Positions 38,380-47,453 of a DNA stretch of 64,000 nucleotides are shown in pieces (positions within the stretch are counted from its first letter, which is position 1; every line of letters starts with the position of its first letter). The stretch comes from Ancylobacter defluvii (GTDB lineage: Bacteria > Pseudomonadota > Alphaproteobacteria > Rhizobiales > Xanthobacteraceae). The notes beneath the pieces were generated by a model. It was not told the DNA's origin and ran no database searches. It saw nothing but the letters and a program-made list of their open reading frames with translations. The DNA is taken from positions 248,001 through 312,000 of the forward strand of contig NZ_JAHBGD010000002.1 in the NCBI RefSeq assembly GCF_018390605.1, read 5' to 3'. The translations under genes and the position numbers were made by a program.

Positions 38380-39101
38380 AGGCGATGCGCGCCGAGGCGA
38401 TCATCTTCGATGTCGATGGGACGCTGGCGGAGACGGAGGAGATCCATCGGCTGGCCTTCAACGAAACCTTCACCCACTTCGGCCTCGACTGGTATTGGAA
38501 CCGCCCGCTCTATCGCCAGTTGCTCGACATCACCGGCGGCAAGGAGCGTATCCGCGCCTTCGTCGCAAACCACCGGGCACCCGACGGCCCCCGCGCCCTC
38601 GAGCAGGTAGCCGAGATGCATGCGGCGAAGACGGAGATCTACACGCAGCTCGTTGCGGAAGGCGCCGCGCGCCTACGGCCCGGCGTGCTCCGGCTCATCA
38701 CCGAGGCAAAAGACAAGGGCGTGCGCCTCGCCATCGCCACCACGACCAGCCTCCCCAATGTGGAAGCGCTGCTGCAAGCCGCATTCGGGATGCCGTCGTC
38801 GAGCATTTTCGAGGTGATCGGCGCCGGCGACATCGTAGCGGCGAAAAAGCCGGCGCCGGACATTTACCGGCACGTGCTGGACGAACTGCGCATGCCGACC
38901 TTTGCCTGCATCGCCATCGAAGATTCGCGCAACGGGCTCGATTCCGCGCGGGCCGCGGGTCTGCCGACATTGGTGACCCCCAGCATCTATACCAGCCATC
39001 AGTCCTTTCCTGGCGCGTTGGCGGTGGTACCGGACCTCGATACGCCGCCGGTTTCGCTGGATACCATCGCCAAATGGCGCGCCGCCGACGCCGGCTGGTA
39101 G
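38376..39101 (+). CDS. cbbY: HAD-family phosphatase CbbY (xylulose-1,5-bisphosphate phosphatase)
   Basis: CbbY removes xylulose-1,5-bisphosphate, a misfire product of RuBisCO that blocks the enzyme. The 241-residue HAD protein has the nucleophile motif [16 protein letters not shown] (residues 9-24), the TTSL motif II and [16 protein letters not shown] motifs. The GTG start overlaps the cbbE stop (GTGA); an ATG three codons in is an alternative. It is the last gene of the cbb group, which fits a RuBisCO repair role. Confidence 0.93.
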   Translation: MKAMRAEAIIFDVDGTLAETEEIHRLAFNETFTHFGLDWYWNRPLYRQLLDITGGKERIRAFVANHRAPDGPRALEQVAEMHAAKTEIYTQLVAEGAARLRPGVLRLITEAKDKGVRLAIATTTSLPNVEALLQAAFGMPSSSIFEVIGAGDIVAAKKPAPDIYRHVLDELRMPTFACIAIEDSRNGLDSARAAGLPTLVTPSIYTSHQSFPGALAVVPDLDTPPVSLDTIAKWRAADAGW

Positions 39102-39208
39102 GCGTCGAAAAGGGTAGTCAGGCCGGCCAGAAGTCTCCAGCGTCGTCCCAAAGGATATGCGTACGGACAGCCGTCGATAATCTCGCCGTGCGGCGGAAGC
39201 CCGGTTGC

Positions 39209-40021
39209 CTAAAGCAGATCGGCCAGAAACTGGAGCAGCAACGCATCATAACGTTCCGGCGCATCCCAAAAGGGGGCGTGGCCGGCCTTCTCCAGCCGAA
39301 AGCATCGACCTTTCCAGAGATGGCCATAGGGCACCGTATCGAAGTAATCCAGATTGACCACGGCATCATCGGCGCCATTCACGATGGCCGTCGGAATGCC
39401 GGTATGAGTGAGAACCTGGCGCTGATTCCTTCCTGCACCTTCCCGCATGCGGGCGAACAGTTCGGCGCGAAACCGCGCATCGGTGCGGCGCGCGGCGGCA
39501 TACAGGGTCGAAGCCTCGGGGCCGTCGAACATGCTGTCCACGAAGGTTTGGACATCCACGGGTGCAAAACGGTCCTGTTTCAGGAGGATGGCAAAAGGCG
39601 GCCGCCGGAACCCCACCGCGATATCCTGGCCGACCGGTGGCGCGCCGCTGAGAAACAGCCCAACCACCCGCTCATCGCCGGGAAGCATCTCGATGGCCAC
39701 ATGGCCACCCAGCGACCAGCCGGCAAGCACGACCCTGTCGATCCCGAGCTTGTCCAATAGCTCGCTGGTGGTATCCGCAAGCCCGGGGCGGGAATACGTC
39801 CGCGACGGCTCCAGCGCGTCGCCGGAATCGCCATGGCCCGGCAGATCGAAGGCAATGAGGCGGTGATGTTCGGCCAGCGGGCCTTCCAATTGCTTGCGAA
39901 ACACCGACCGGCAAAGGGAGTTGCCGTGAATGAACAGGATTGGGATGCCGGGTCCGGGCCTCTCCTCGACGGCGATCCTGCCATGGGAGATGGCGACGTC
40001 ATGGCAAAGGCGAGGCGTCAT
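39209..40021 (-). CDS. Alpha/beta-fold hydrolase
   Basis: The 270-residue protein has the fold's hallmarks: ILFIHGNSLCRSVF (oxyanion region), FDLPGHGDSG, the nucleophile elbow GWSLGGH near residue 102, an acid at GADDAVV and a catalytic histidine in EKAGHAPFWDAPE. It has no signal peptide. A GAGAGG precedes the ATG. It converges on cbbY and does not belong to that operon. The substrate cannot be inferred; esters, epoxides or lactones are all possible. Confidence 0.9.
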   Translation of the reverse strand: MTPRLCHDVAISHGRIAVEERPGPGIPILFIHGNSLCRSVFRKQLEGPLAEHHRLIAFDLPGHGDSGDALEPSRTYSRPGLADTTSELLDKLGIDRVVLAGWSLGGHVAIEMLPGDERVVGLFLSGAPPVGQDIAVGFRRPPFAILLKQDRFAPVDVQTFVDSMFDGPEASTLYAAARRTDARFRAELFARMREGAGRNQRQVLTHTGIPTAIVNGADDAVVNLDYFDTVPYGHLWKGRCFRLEKAGHAPFWDAPERYDALLLQFLADLL

Positions 40022-40571
40022 TATCGGTCATCCTCTCCGGTCAGCGCCCGGCAGAATGGGACCGTCGCGCACGGATCTAAGGGAAACGGGTCGATCGCTG
40101 GCAGCTCTAACGACACCGGAGCAGGTTCCTTTCCTGATGCCGCTCCCGGATGGCTTCGACAGTGAAATCGCCGGTCGGAAGCACCCGGCCCGGTGGGATC
40201 GCCGGCGGTTGATCGGATCGTCTGGCCGGGATGGCCTGCGCCCGAAGACAGGAAGATGGTGCCACCAATCTTCCCGGCCTGTTTCCATGGAGCGCCGCCG
40301 GATGACAATTGCAGCGACCTTGTTACGGGGTGACCCGAGCCCGTGACGGCTCGCCCCGTTTCCTCATGGTCTTGCAGCGACACATCCGGGATACATGGCG
40401 GCGGTTTCATCCGCCCCGAGGAGCGGCAGAGGTCTGCGACAGCACCGCGGACGCTTCAATGACAACCGTAAGCCGAATGGCACAGCTGACATGCGCGCAA
40501 CATCGTCCGGCCGCCAAAAATGCGACGACGGAGCGAGATGCAGCTTCATCGTTCTAGGAGTGCCGTGGACT
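40022..40571. promoter_or_regulatory. Divergent intergenic region, no gene seen
   Basis: About 550 bases separate the minus-strand hydrolase from the plus-strand peroxidase. Short ORFs in several frames have no ribosome site or recognisable composition. Promoters for both neighbours should be here, but I find no distinct operator. Confidence 0.4.
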
Positions 40572-41645
40572 ATGCGGGCATCGAGGGATGAACGCCGGGG
40601 GAGCAGGAGGAAAAGTGCCCTGCGACGGCACAGCCGTGCCTTCGGAATCCGACATGCGCTGTTAATGTTGATCGTCAGCGGCGCGCTTTCCACATCGATA
40701 TCCGCCGATACCGCGGCCCCCTTGGTGTCGGGCAATCGCGAGCCTTTCGCGCCGATCCTCGTGCCGGCCAATCTAGATCCGGCCCGGGTTGCCCTTGGCG
40801 CCGCGCTGTTCGCCGACCCGATCCTGTCCAGCAAGAACAAGCTTTCCTGCGCCAGCTGCCACGTTCTTTCGGCCGGCGGGACTACCAATATGAAACGCAC
40901 CATAGGTTATGAGGGGCGTATCCATCGGTTCAACGCCCCAACCATCTTCAATGTCGGCAATAATTACCGGCTCGGCTGGAGGGGCGATTTCACCTCGCTG
41001 GTGGATCAGAACGAAAGGGTGCTGCTCGACGACAACCTCATGGCGGCCCGCTGGCCCTTGGTCCTCGGTCGTCTGGAGGCGAGCGAGAAATATTCGCTGA
41101 TGTTCGCTCAGGCCTATGGCCATCCTCCGGACCGGCCGACGGTGCTCGATGCGCTCGCCACGTTTCAGCGGTCGCTGGTGACGCCGAACTCAGCCTTCGA
41201 CCGCTATCTCAAAGGCGACCGCAGCGCCTTGGGCGGCGAGGCGTTAAGGGGATACCGGCTGTTTCGCGACTATGGATGCGCCTCCTGTCACCAAGGCACT
41301 AATCTCGGCGGCAATCTGTTCCAGAGGTTCGGCATCTACGTCCCGCTGCCCCTGACTGATCCCGATAATGACGGCGATCTCGGACGCTTCACCCTGACCG
41401 GCAGGGAACAGGACAAGGGCGTGTTCCGGGTACCGGGCCTGCGCAACGTCGCGGTCACCGGCCCCTATCTCCACGACGGCCGGGTCGCGACGCTGCCGGA
41501 GGCGGTCGCCATCATGGGCGAGAGCCAGCTCGGGCGGCGTCTCAACCCGACCGACGTCCAGTCCCTCGTCGCCTTCCTCGAATCACTGACCGGCGAGTAC
41601 AATGGCAAAAAACTCCAGGCCCTTCCCGATACGGACCACGATTGA
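40572..41645 (+). CDS. Diheme cytochrome c peroxidase / MauG-like protein
   Basis: The 357-residue protein has a basic N terminus and a hydrophobic segment (HALLMLIVSGALSTSISA) acting as signal or anchor. Two haem motifs follow, CASCHVLSAGG and CASCHQGTNLGG, with the calcium-site stretch FRVPGLRNVAVTGPYLHDG between. This is the bacterial CcpA/MauG layout. The ATG is preferred because it starts just before the basic region. Its 3' end overlaps the next gene, a VirA-like kinase, by 44 bases, so the two are coupled; the peroxidase may generate or sense a redox signal. Confidence 0.85.
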   Translation: MRASRDERRGSRRKSALRRHSRAFGIRHALLMLIVSGALSTSISADTAAPLVSGNREPFAPILVPANLDPARVALGAALFADPILSSKNKLSCASCHVLSAGGTTNMKRTIGYEGRIHRFNAPTIFNVGNNYRLGWRGDFTSLVDQNERVLLDDNLMAARWPLVLGRLEASEKYSLMFAQAYGHPPDRPTVLDALATFQRSLVTPNSAFDRYLKGDRSALGGEALRGYRLFRDYGCASCHQGTNLGGNLFQRFGIYVPLPLTDPDNDGDLGRFTLTGREQDKGVFRVPGLRNVAVTGPYLHDGRVATLPEAVAIMGESQLGRRLNPTDVQSLVAFLESLTGEYNGKKLQALPDTDHD

Positions 41646-44145
41646 GCCGTGGCGAGCCGGGCTGCTTCTCGCCGGCGCCATCATCTTCGCCCTGCTCGCC
41701 ATCGGCCGCATGCCGTCGCGCGAACTGCACGAAGCTATCCTGACATCACTGCGGGCGATCGATATCGATCACGCTTCTTTGCAACGCGATGTGCTGCAGG
41801 CCCGTGCCGGGCTGCTGCTCAATTACGACCCCCTGGTCGACTCGGTCCAGCGGCTGGGGGCTTCCGTTACTAGGTTGCGAATGCTGTTCGGCGATGCCGG
41901 GCTAGGTGCTACGGCGAGGCTTGACCGCAAGCTCGCGACGCTCGCCGACAGCATCGATGCCGATGAAGCGCTGGTCGAGCAGTTCAAAACCGGCAATGCG
42001 CTGTTGCAAAACTCACTCGCCATCTCGCTCCAGACGCTCGGCACGCTCGACGAGGATTCCAACCGGCCGGTGCGGGAGGCCCTTGCGGTCGCCAACGACC
42101 TCGGGCTGCTGCTGGTACGGTTCACCACCCAGCCCAGTCCACAGCTGGATCAATCGATCCGCGAGCGGCTGCGAACGCTCGAAGCATCGTTGCCGGACAA
42201 CGCCGGTGAGGCCAGGTCGTTCGCCGCTCATATAAGAACGTTATTGTCGGCACTTCCCGAGGTCGATCGGACGATCGAGGCCATCCAGCTGTCGCGGACC
42301 TCCCTGGAAGCCCAAGCACTACAGCAGGATTATCTTGAGGCCTTCGGCGAAGTCAGCGTGCAAGCGGCCTGGAGTCGCGCCCTGCTCGGCTCGGTTTCGG
42401 TGCTGCTCTGGGGCTATATCGCCGTCCTTATCTACCGGCTGCGCAGACAGACGCATCGTCTGCGCCGACAATTGGAGTTCGAGAACATCGTGACCGAAGT
42501 AGCCCGCCGCTTTGGCGAGGGCTGCGACGACGTCTCGACGGCACTCGACCAATCGGCTGGCCTGTTCGCCGACTTCTTCGACGCCCGCTGCTATGCCTTC
42601 GCCATTGTGAACAGCGCCGATTTCGAGGTGGAACGCGCTTATGGCGATGCGGAGGAGGCGCTTGTCCAGTCGATCGCGCGACAGTTCGGTCCGCGTTTCA
42701 CCACATCTACGGAAGGCAATGCCACGGACTATCTGGGCTTTCGGCAAGACAGCCTGGACAACACAGGCGGAGGCATATTCGGCCGCCTAGCCACCCGCGA
42801 TGGCGGCGTCGTCCTGGGAAGGATCGATGAGCGGTCGATCGGGCTGTTCTTCGTCAAACGCCGCAAGCCGAGTTCCCGAGCCAACGATCATGAATACCGG
42901 CTATACGCGCATGCTGCTCTGGTCCTGTCGCAGCACCTCACCGCCTATCGCGCATGTGAGGAAAAAAGGACACTTGAAGCACGCCTCGATCATGCCCAGC
43001 GCCTTGAAGCTGTTGGCACGCTGGCCGGAGGTATCGCCCATGAATTCAATAACGCGCTGGCCGCCATCCTTGGCTACGCTGAAATGGCACTGCAGCTGAG
43101 GCGCGGTCCAATGCCGGTCCGGCAATATCTTCAGGAGATCGTGACGAGTGCCAAGCGCGCGAAGTATGTGACCGACCAAATCCTGACTTTCGGCCGCAAG
43201 CGCGAGCGGGCCGCCAAACCTTTCGACCTTGGCGAGGCGGTCGAAGATATCCTGCCGCTGCTGAAGATGTCGGTGCTCGAGCGCATCCGCATCGACGTTT
43301 GCATCCAGAACGGGCTGCCGGCCGTGCTCGGCAATCCGATCGAGATCCAGCAGGTGGTGATGAACCTCTGCACCAATGCCGCCCATGCCTGCCTCGATGA
43401 GGGAGCCGTCCACATCGACGTAAGAGCCGTCGAGCAGCGCAAGCGCGCGCAGTTGTCCCACGGGAACTTGCCGATCGGTTCCTACGTCGTTCTCAGCCTC
43501 AGCGACCGCGGAAGCGGGATTGCCGAAAGCGTGTTGCCGCACATCTTCGAACCCTTCTTCACCACAAGGGCCGGCAGCGGCGGCACCGGCCTCGGCCTCG
43601 CCGCCGTGCACGGCATCGTCACGGAAATGTCGGGGCATATCCATGTTGAGAGCCGCCCCAGCCACGGCACGCGCTTTGATCTCCACTTTCCCGTCGTTCA
43701 GCAGGCGGCGGTGCCGCTCCGGCACTTCTTCGACGAGCGGGCGGTGCCGCTCGGCAGCGGGCAGACCGTGCTAGTGGCCCAGCGCGACGCTGCGCTTCGC
43801 CTGATGTATGAAGAAAAGATCGCGGCACTGGGCTACGAGCCCGTAGGGTTTTCAAGCTTTGCGAGCCTGAAGCACTGGCTGGCGCGTGACTCCCGCACGC
43901 CGGATCTGATCCTGCTCGATCTCGACATCTGGGACACAGCTCCGAACCTTGCCGGAATCGTGGAGAGCCTGAAGCCGATTCCCATTCTCCTGCTGGCTGA
44001 CGCCATGCGAATGATGACGGAGCGGCAAGTTCCCGATCACCTGACCTTGCTGCGGAAGCCGGTCAGCTCAATGCGCCTCGCCTCGGCGATGTCCGCCCGC
44101 ATCATGTCGATAGATCCGGCCTCCAGGATCGAGACTCTGGCGTAA
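41602..44145 (+). CDS. VirA-like hybrid sensor histidine kinase
   Basis: The 847-residue kinase has a membrane helix at about residues 20-38, an alpha-helical sensor of about 230 residues, a second helix near 262-280, a GAF-like linker, the DHp motif GGIAHEFNNALAAILGYAE with His480, and the ATPase domain (N box NLCTNAAHA, GTGLGLA). A C-terminal receiver follows. Agrobacterium VirA has the same order, size and HEFNN motif with its histidine at 474. The receiver keeps an aspartate in LILLDLD but lacks the usual N-terminal acidic pair, so it may be a modulator. The VirG-like regulator lies 3.3 kb downstream. Confidence 0.85.
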   Translation: MAKNSRPFPIRTTIEPWRAGLLLAGAIIFALLAIGRMPSRELHEAILTSLRAIDIDHASLQRDVLQARAGLLLNYDPLVDSVQRLGASVTRLRMLFGDAGLGATARLDRKLATLADSIDADEALVEQFKTGNALLQNSLAISLQTLGTLDEDSNRPVREALAVANDLGLLLVRFTTQPSPQLDQSIRERLRTLEASLPDNAGEARSFAAHIRTLLSALPEVDRTIEAIQLSRTSLEAQALQQDYLEAFGEVSVQAAWSRALLGSVSVLLWGYIAVLIYRLRRQTHRLRRQLEFENIVTEVARRFGEGCDDVSTALDQSAGLFADFFDARCYAFAIVNSADFEVERAYGDAEEALVQSIARQFGPRFTTSTEGNATDYLGFRQDSLDNTGGGIFGRLATRDGGVVLGRIDERSIGLFFVKRRKPSSRANDHEYRLYAHAALVLSQHLTAYRACEEKRTLEARLDHAQRLEAVGTLAGGIAHEFNNALAAILGYAEMALQLRRGPMPVRQYLQEIVTSAKRAKYVTDQILTFGRKRERAAKPFDLGEAVEDILPLLKMSVLERIRIDVCIQNGLPAVLGNPIEIQQVVMNLCTNAAHACLDEGAVHIDVRAVEQRKRAQLSHGNLPIGSYVVLSLSDRGSGIAESVLPHIFEPFFTTRAGSGGTGLGLAAVHGIVTEMSGHIHVESRPSHGTRFDLHFPVVQQAAVPLRHFFDERAVPLGSGQTVLVAQRDAALRLMYEEKIAALGYEPVGFSSFASLKHWLARDSRTPDLILLDLDIWDTAPNLAGIVESLKPIPILLLADAMRMMTERQVPDHLTLLRKPVSSMRLASAMSARIMSIDPASRIETLA

Positions 44146-44313
44146 TCACGCTTCGCATCTGCTGAACAAGCGGAAACTGCTGAAACACCGCGGCGCACGG
44201 CCATACCGAGAGCCGATGCGGCCCCCGGATGGCAACATCACCTTCGCCGCGACGATGGCCAGCCCCTCCGTCTCAGCCCACATGCGGAACGGCAGAGCCG
44301 GCCATCGGACGTC

Positions 44314-45525
44314 TCACAGGAACGGCGTGTTCGAGGGAAGGCCAAACATCAGCCGGCCGGTCGCCTCCAAGGTAGTGGTCGCGGACAATCCCGCATGCAG
44401 CGTGGCGACCCGCAGATCGTGCCAGCACCGGTTCATCGGATCGGCGACGCGGGCGAAACCACCGCCCGAGGCGTCGGCCAGCAGGCTGGCAGCCTGCCAG
44501 GTCAATTGGGCGCAGAAGCTGGCATCGCGCCAGATGCGTCCGCGCTGCTCGCGGGTGAGGTGATAGCCGCATGCGGCAGCGGTCTCGATCTCGTCGATGG
44601 ACCGGCGGATGATGGTCTCGGCAGCATCGATCTTGACCGAGGCCTCCGCGGCTTGAAGATGGGTAACCGCCTGCTTGCTCCGATCTGTGTGAAAGGTCAG
44701 CGCCATCGGCCGTCCCACCGCACGAGCGAGAAACAATCTGAGCGCCTCCCTGGCGATGGCGAGGCATGGAAAAGCCAGCTTCACAGCCAACATCGGCAAG
44801 ATCGGCAGATTGTAATGTGTCCTGTCGCTCAGATGGCTGGACGCGTAATCATCGGCCAGCACCTTGCTGAACATGGCCAGACGCCGCTCGGGGACGAACA
44901 GATCCCGGGCCGCCACGCTGACGCTTCCGGTGCCACGCAAGCCGATCGTGTCCCAATCGTCGAGCAAAGTAAGCTCGCGAGCAGGCACAAGGGCGGCGGC
45001 GATATCCGTCACATTTCCCTGGTCGTCCATGACGGGTACGCACAGGACATCCCATCCGGCGTGGTGAATGCCGCTGTTGAACGCCCAACGCGCCTCCTCG
45101 ATGACAAGGCCCTCCGCGACGCGCCGGGTCCGCGCTTGGGAGGGGGACATCACCGAGGCCGTGCGGAAGTTGCCGCCATCCGCGAAGACCTCCTCACCCA
45201 CTTCCCGAGAATAAAGCGCAGCCGCCATCCAGATCCCTCCGGAGAGAATCCCGTGCGTCCAGGCGACCGAACCATCGGCGGCACCAAGCTCGAGAGTGAG
45301 GTCCAGCAGCGTCGAGAGGGAGACCTCATCGCCACCGAACATCTGCGGGACTGACAGCTTGAACAGCCCGGCCTTGTCCAATTCGTCGACCGTCAACGTC
45401 GGCAGTCGGCGCAATTCACGTGCCTCCGACGCCTGCGCACGAAGAAAGGGCGCCAGCCTCCTGGCGGCAGCGAGCAACTGCTCGTCGCGTTCCGTGGAAG
45501 AGCCCGTATTGATCGCATCCATCAT
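44314..45525 (-). CDS. Acyl-CoA dehydrogenase-fold flavin-dependent monooxygenase
   Basis: The 403-residue product resembles the HpaB/HsaA/DszC group, two-component flavin monooxygenases that hydroxylate phenols and other substrates. N-terminal ARELRRLPTLTVDELDKAGLF, SWTHG-like AADGSVAWTHGILSG and the C-terminal WRDASFCAQLTWQAASLL and SGGGFARVADPMNRCWHDLRV segments support this. A flavin reductase partner is not seen nearby. The ATG pair at 45522-45525 has CCGAGG upstream. Phenolic substrates would fit the VirA-like sensor next door, but that is inference. Confidence 0.82.
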   Translation of the reverse strand: MMDAINTGSSTERDEQLLAAARRLAPFLRAQASEARELRRLPTLTVDELDKAGLFKLSVPQMFGGDEVSLSTLLDLTLELGAADGSVAWTHGILSGGIWMAAALYSREVGEEVFADGGNFRTASVMSPSQARTRRVAEGLVIEEARWAFNSGIHHAGWDVLCVPVMDDQGNVTDIAAALVPARELTLLDDWDTIGLRGTGSVSVAARDLFVPERRLAMFSKVLADDYASSHLSDRTHYNLPILPMLAVKLAFPCLAIAREALRLFLARAVGRPMALTFHTDRSKQAVTHLQAAEASVKIDAAETIIRRSIDEIETAAACGYHLTREQRGRIWRDASFCAQLTWQAASLLADASGGGFARVADPMNRCWHDLRVATLHAGLSATTTLEATGRLMFGLPSNTPFL

Positions 45526-46025
45526 GCACCTCGGTTTCTGAGCGCGCGGGGCTGTCCTCGCGCCGTCTCGTCGCGATCAAAGCTGGGCGCGATGCAATGC
45601 GGCTCGGTTACCGTTTCGCCACGCCGGCTTACGATCGCAACGATCGGCATGCCGGATGCCATCGTCCGCCCCCCGGTGTGGAGACGTTGAAAGCGCGATC
45701 CACCGGTCTGCCGTGCAGCTAATCGGAACCGTGTGCCCCGAGGGAGGCATCGCCCGAGCCCGACCAGGGTGAGGATCAACTTGTTCGGGAAGCTGGAGAC
45801 GCGAAGTACCTGAGAAATGGCACGAGGCTGAAAGAGCGCATTACGCCATTATTTCATTTTCATCCGATCGCGCGTCAAACCGCACGACCGACTGAAAATC
45901 TGAAACACCTCCAGAACGCGTCGATTGCAATCTCCGTTTCCGCGCCGCGTTTCCGGCCTGCGGTCAGCCTTGCGCTGTCACTCATCTAGTTGAAGCGGGG
46001 CGACCGACCTTTGGCCACACGGATC
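45526..46025. promoter_or_regulatory. Intergenic region between the monooxygenase and GT29-like genes
   Basis: About 500 bases contain no supported gene. The sequence 45840-45940 is less GC-rich and has TGAAAATCTGAAAC (near 45894) and TTGCAAT (near 45927), loosely similar to half of a vir box. The match is too weak to call a VirG site. Confidence 0.35.
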
Positions 46026-46625
46026 ATGATAGTCGGCAATGGGGCTGTCGATCGACGCCTCGCCTCCCACATCGACGCGCACGACCTCGTCATTCGCTTC
46101 AATCTGTGCGGCTCGTTCGCTCAAGCTCCGTCGCGAACCGATGTGATCGCGGTCTGCAATACTGGCCGCCCGGCGCGGGAAATGCTGGGAAGCGCCGCGT
46201 GGCACCGCCATCCCGCAGTGAGGGACGCGCCGGAGATCTGGTGCGTGCGCCCTGCCCGCCTGTTCGCAGCAGAACGAGCCCGGATCGTGCGCGACCATCC
46301 GGAACTCGATGACCTATGCGACGACTACACCGGCTCGTTCGTGACGCTCTGCGACAACACGGGCAGGCGTTGTCTTGTCATCGATGAAACAACACATCGC
46401 CGCGCCGCCATCTCCTTGTCGACCTACGCGCCACAGCCCTATGTGACTCCGAGCAGTGGACTGATCGTCGTCGAGCATGTGCTGCGCGAATGGCCGCAAG
46501 CGGATATCTGCCTTGCCGGCTTCGATCACGCAGGCTGGGCCGGACATCCTTTCGCGGCCGAGCACCGGCTGATTGACGCCTATGTCCGCCGCGGCCTCGT
46601 CATGCGTCTCGAACGGCACGTCTGA
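46026..46625 (+). CDS. Sialyltransferase (GT29)-like protein of unknown function
   Basis: The 199-residue protein begins MIVGNGAVDRRLASHIDAHD then LVIRFN, resembling the L motif of GT29 sialyltransferases (VGN...ID..D.V.RFN). Later parts are LDDLCDDYTGSF, PYVTPSSGLIVVEHVL, and DICLAGFDHAGWAGHPFAAE. Similar proteins in Rhizobiales are annotated as urease-operon accessory proteins. The start is uncertain: the first ATG is used, and TTG codons at 45990 and 46011 are alternatives. Donor and acceptor substrates are unknown. Confidence 0.7.
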   Translation: MIVGNGAVDRRLASHIDAHDLVIRFNLCGSFAQAPSRTDVIAVCNTGRPAREMLGSAAWHRHPAVRDAPEIWCVRPARLFAAERARIVRDHPELDDLCDDYTGSFVTLCDNTGRRCLVIDETTHRRAAISLSTYAPQPYVTPSSGLIVVEHVLREWPQADICLAGFDHAGWAGHPFAAEHRLIDAYVRRGLVMRLERHV

Positions 46626-46751
46626 CGCCCTGCGCCGCCTCGCCAACTCGATCATGCCGAGCATTATCGTTGTCATGATCTTTGTGCGGCGTGACACCCC
46701 GGCGAAATTCCCAGCCTCCATGCTGACAACATCGACGGAATGGAGGGTTTC

Positions 46752-47294
46752 ATGAATTTTAAAGAAGTAATTTTCCTTAAGATCAGTAGTGAGCGATCGA
46801 AAAGCGGCACCCCGAAACTCGTGCCGATCCGCTTTCGTGCAGATGGATCGGGCATGGTCGACTACGGCAAGCTGTTCGGAAGCCAGTGCTATTATCCTCC
46901 ATTGCCCCGGCATCATCGGAGTCTGGAGTTGGGGCATCTGGAGAACACCCGACCGGGCGCCCTCTGTCCACGCCCGACGGCCTTATCGATCTGGTCATAT
47001 ATTGCCGAGACGCTAGAGCTTTCCGCCTCCCTGCTTTACGCGCATGAGTTTGCTGCGTCCCAGGTACAGTCGACGCCGCAGGCATACCGCACCGCCATGG
47101 CATCGGCGCGGCGAAGGGTTCTTCTCCCCTGGCTCAAGGCCCGCTGGCGTGCCCTGCATAGAGAGCTCTCCATCCGACACACGATTCGTATTCTGGAGGC
47201 GTTGGATCCTGCCTGTTTGAAAGATATCGGGATCGAGAACAGCGACATGATTGCGACGAAGGTTCGTTCGCAGTGGCTGCCAGAGCATTTCTGA
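46752..47294 (+). CDS. Protein with C-terminal DUF1127 domain and long N-terminal extension
   Basis: The ATG at 46752 has GGAGG five bases upstream, better than an ATG four codons earlier. The 180-residue product ends RHTIRILEALDPACLKDIGI, the DUF1127 signature; free-standing DUF1127 proteins are only about 50 residues. The N-terminal 130 residues (SGTPKLVPIRFRADGSGMV, CYYPPLPRHHRS) have no recognised domain. DUF1127 proteins have been linked to small-RNA and phosphate control in alphaproteobacteria, but the function here is unknown. Confidence 0.65.
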   Translation: MNFKEVIFLKISSERSKSGTPKLVPIRFRADGSGMVDYGKLFGSQCYYPPLPRHHRSLELGHLENTRPGALCPRPTALSIWSYIAETLELSASLLYAHEFAASQVQSTPQAYRTAMASARRRVLLPWLKARWRALHRELSIRHTIRILEALDPACLKDIGIENSDMIATKVRSQWLPEHF

Positions 47295-47332
47295 CGGCAC
47301 CATCAGTCGGCGGGCGAGCGCGATAAAGCCGA

Positions 47333-47353
47333 CTACATCACGATACATTTCCT
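47333..47353 (+). promoter_or_regulatory. Putative OmpR-family operator upstream of the VirG-like gene
   Basis: This 21-base stretch contains two TACAT half-sites about 10-11 bases apart (TACATCACGATACATTTCCT). It is identical at 18 of 21 positions to 52915-52935, upstream of the OmpR-type regulator and DipZ-like genes. The direct-repeat spacing suits an OmpR/PhoB-family regulator. Confidence 0.55.
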
Positions 47354-47453
47354 CTCCTCTTCCGACACATGCCGCAGACAAGCATGTCTCATTTATTGAT
47401 CGATGCCTGTCCGGCGCTCTCCACTGCCGGCCGCGCCGCCCGAGAGCCGAACC

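Noticed and set aside
45880-45940. Possible vir box for the VirG-like regulator
   Set aside because: TGAAAATCTGAAAC and TTGCAAT match only half of the known dodecamer and no second site supports them.
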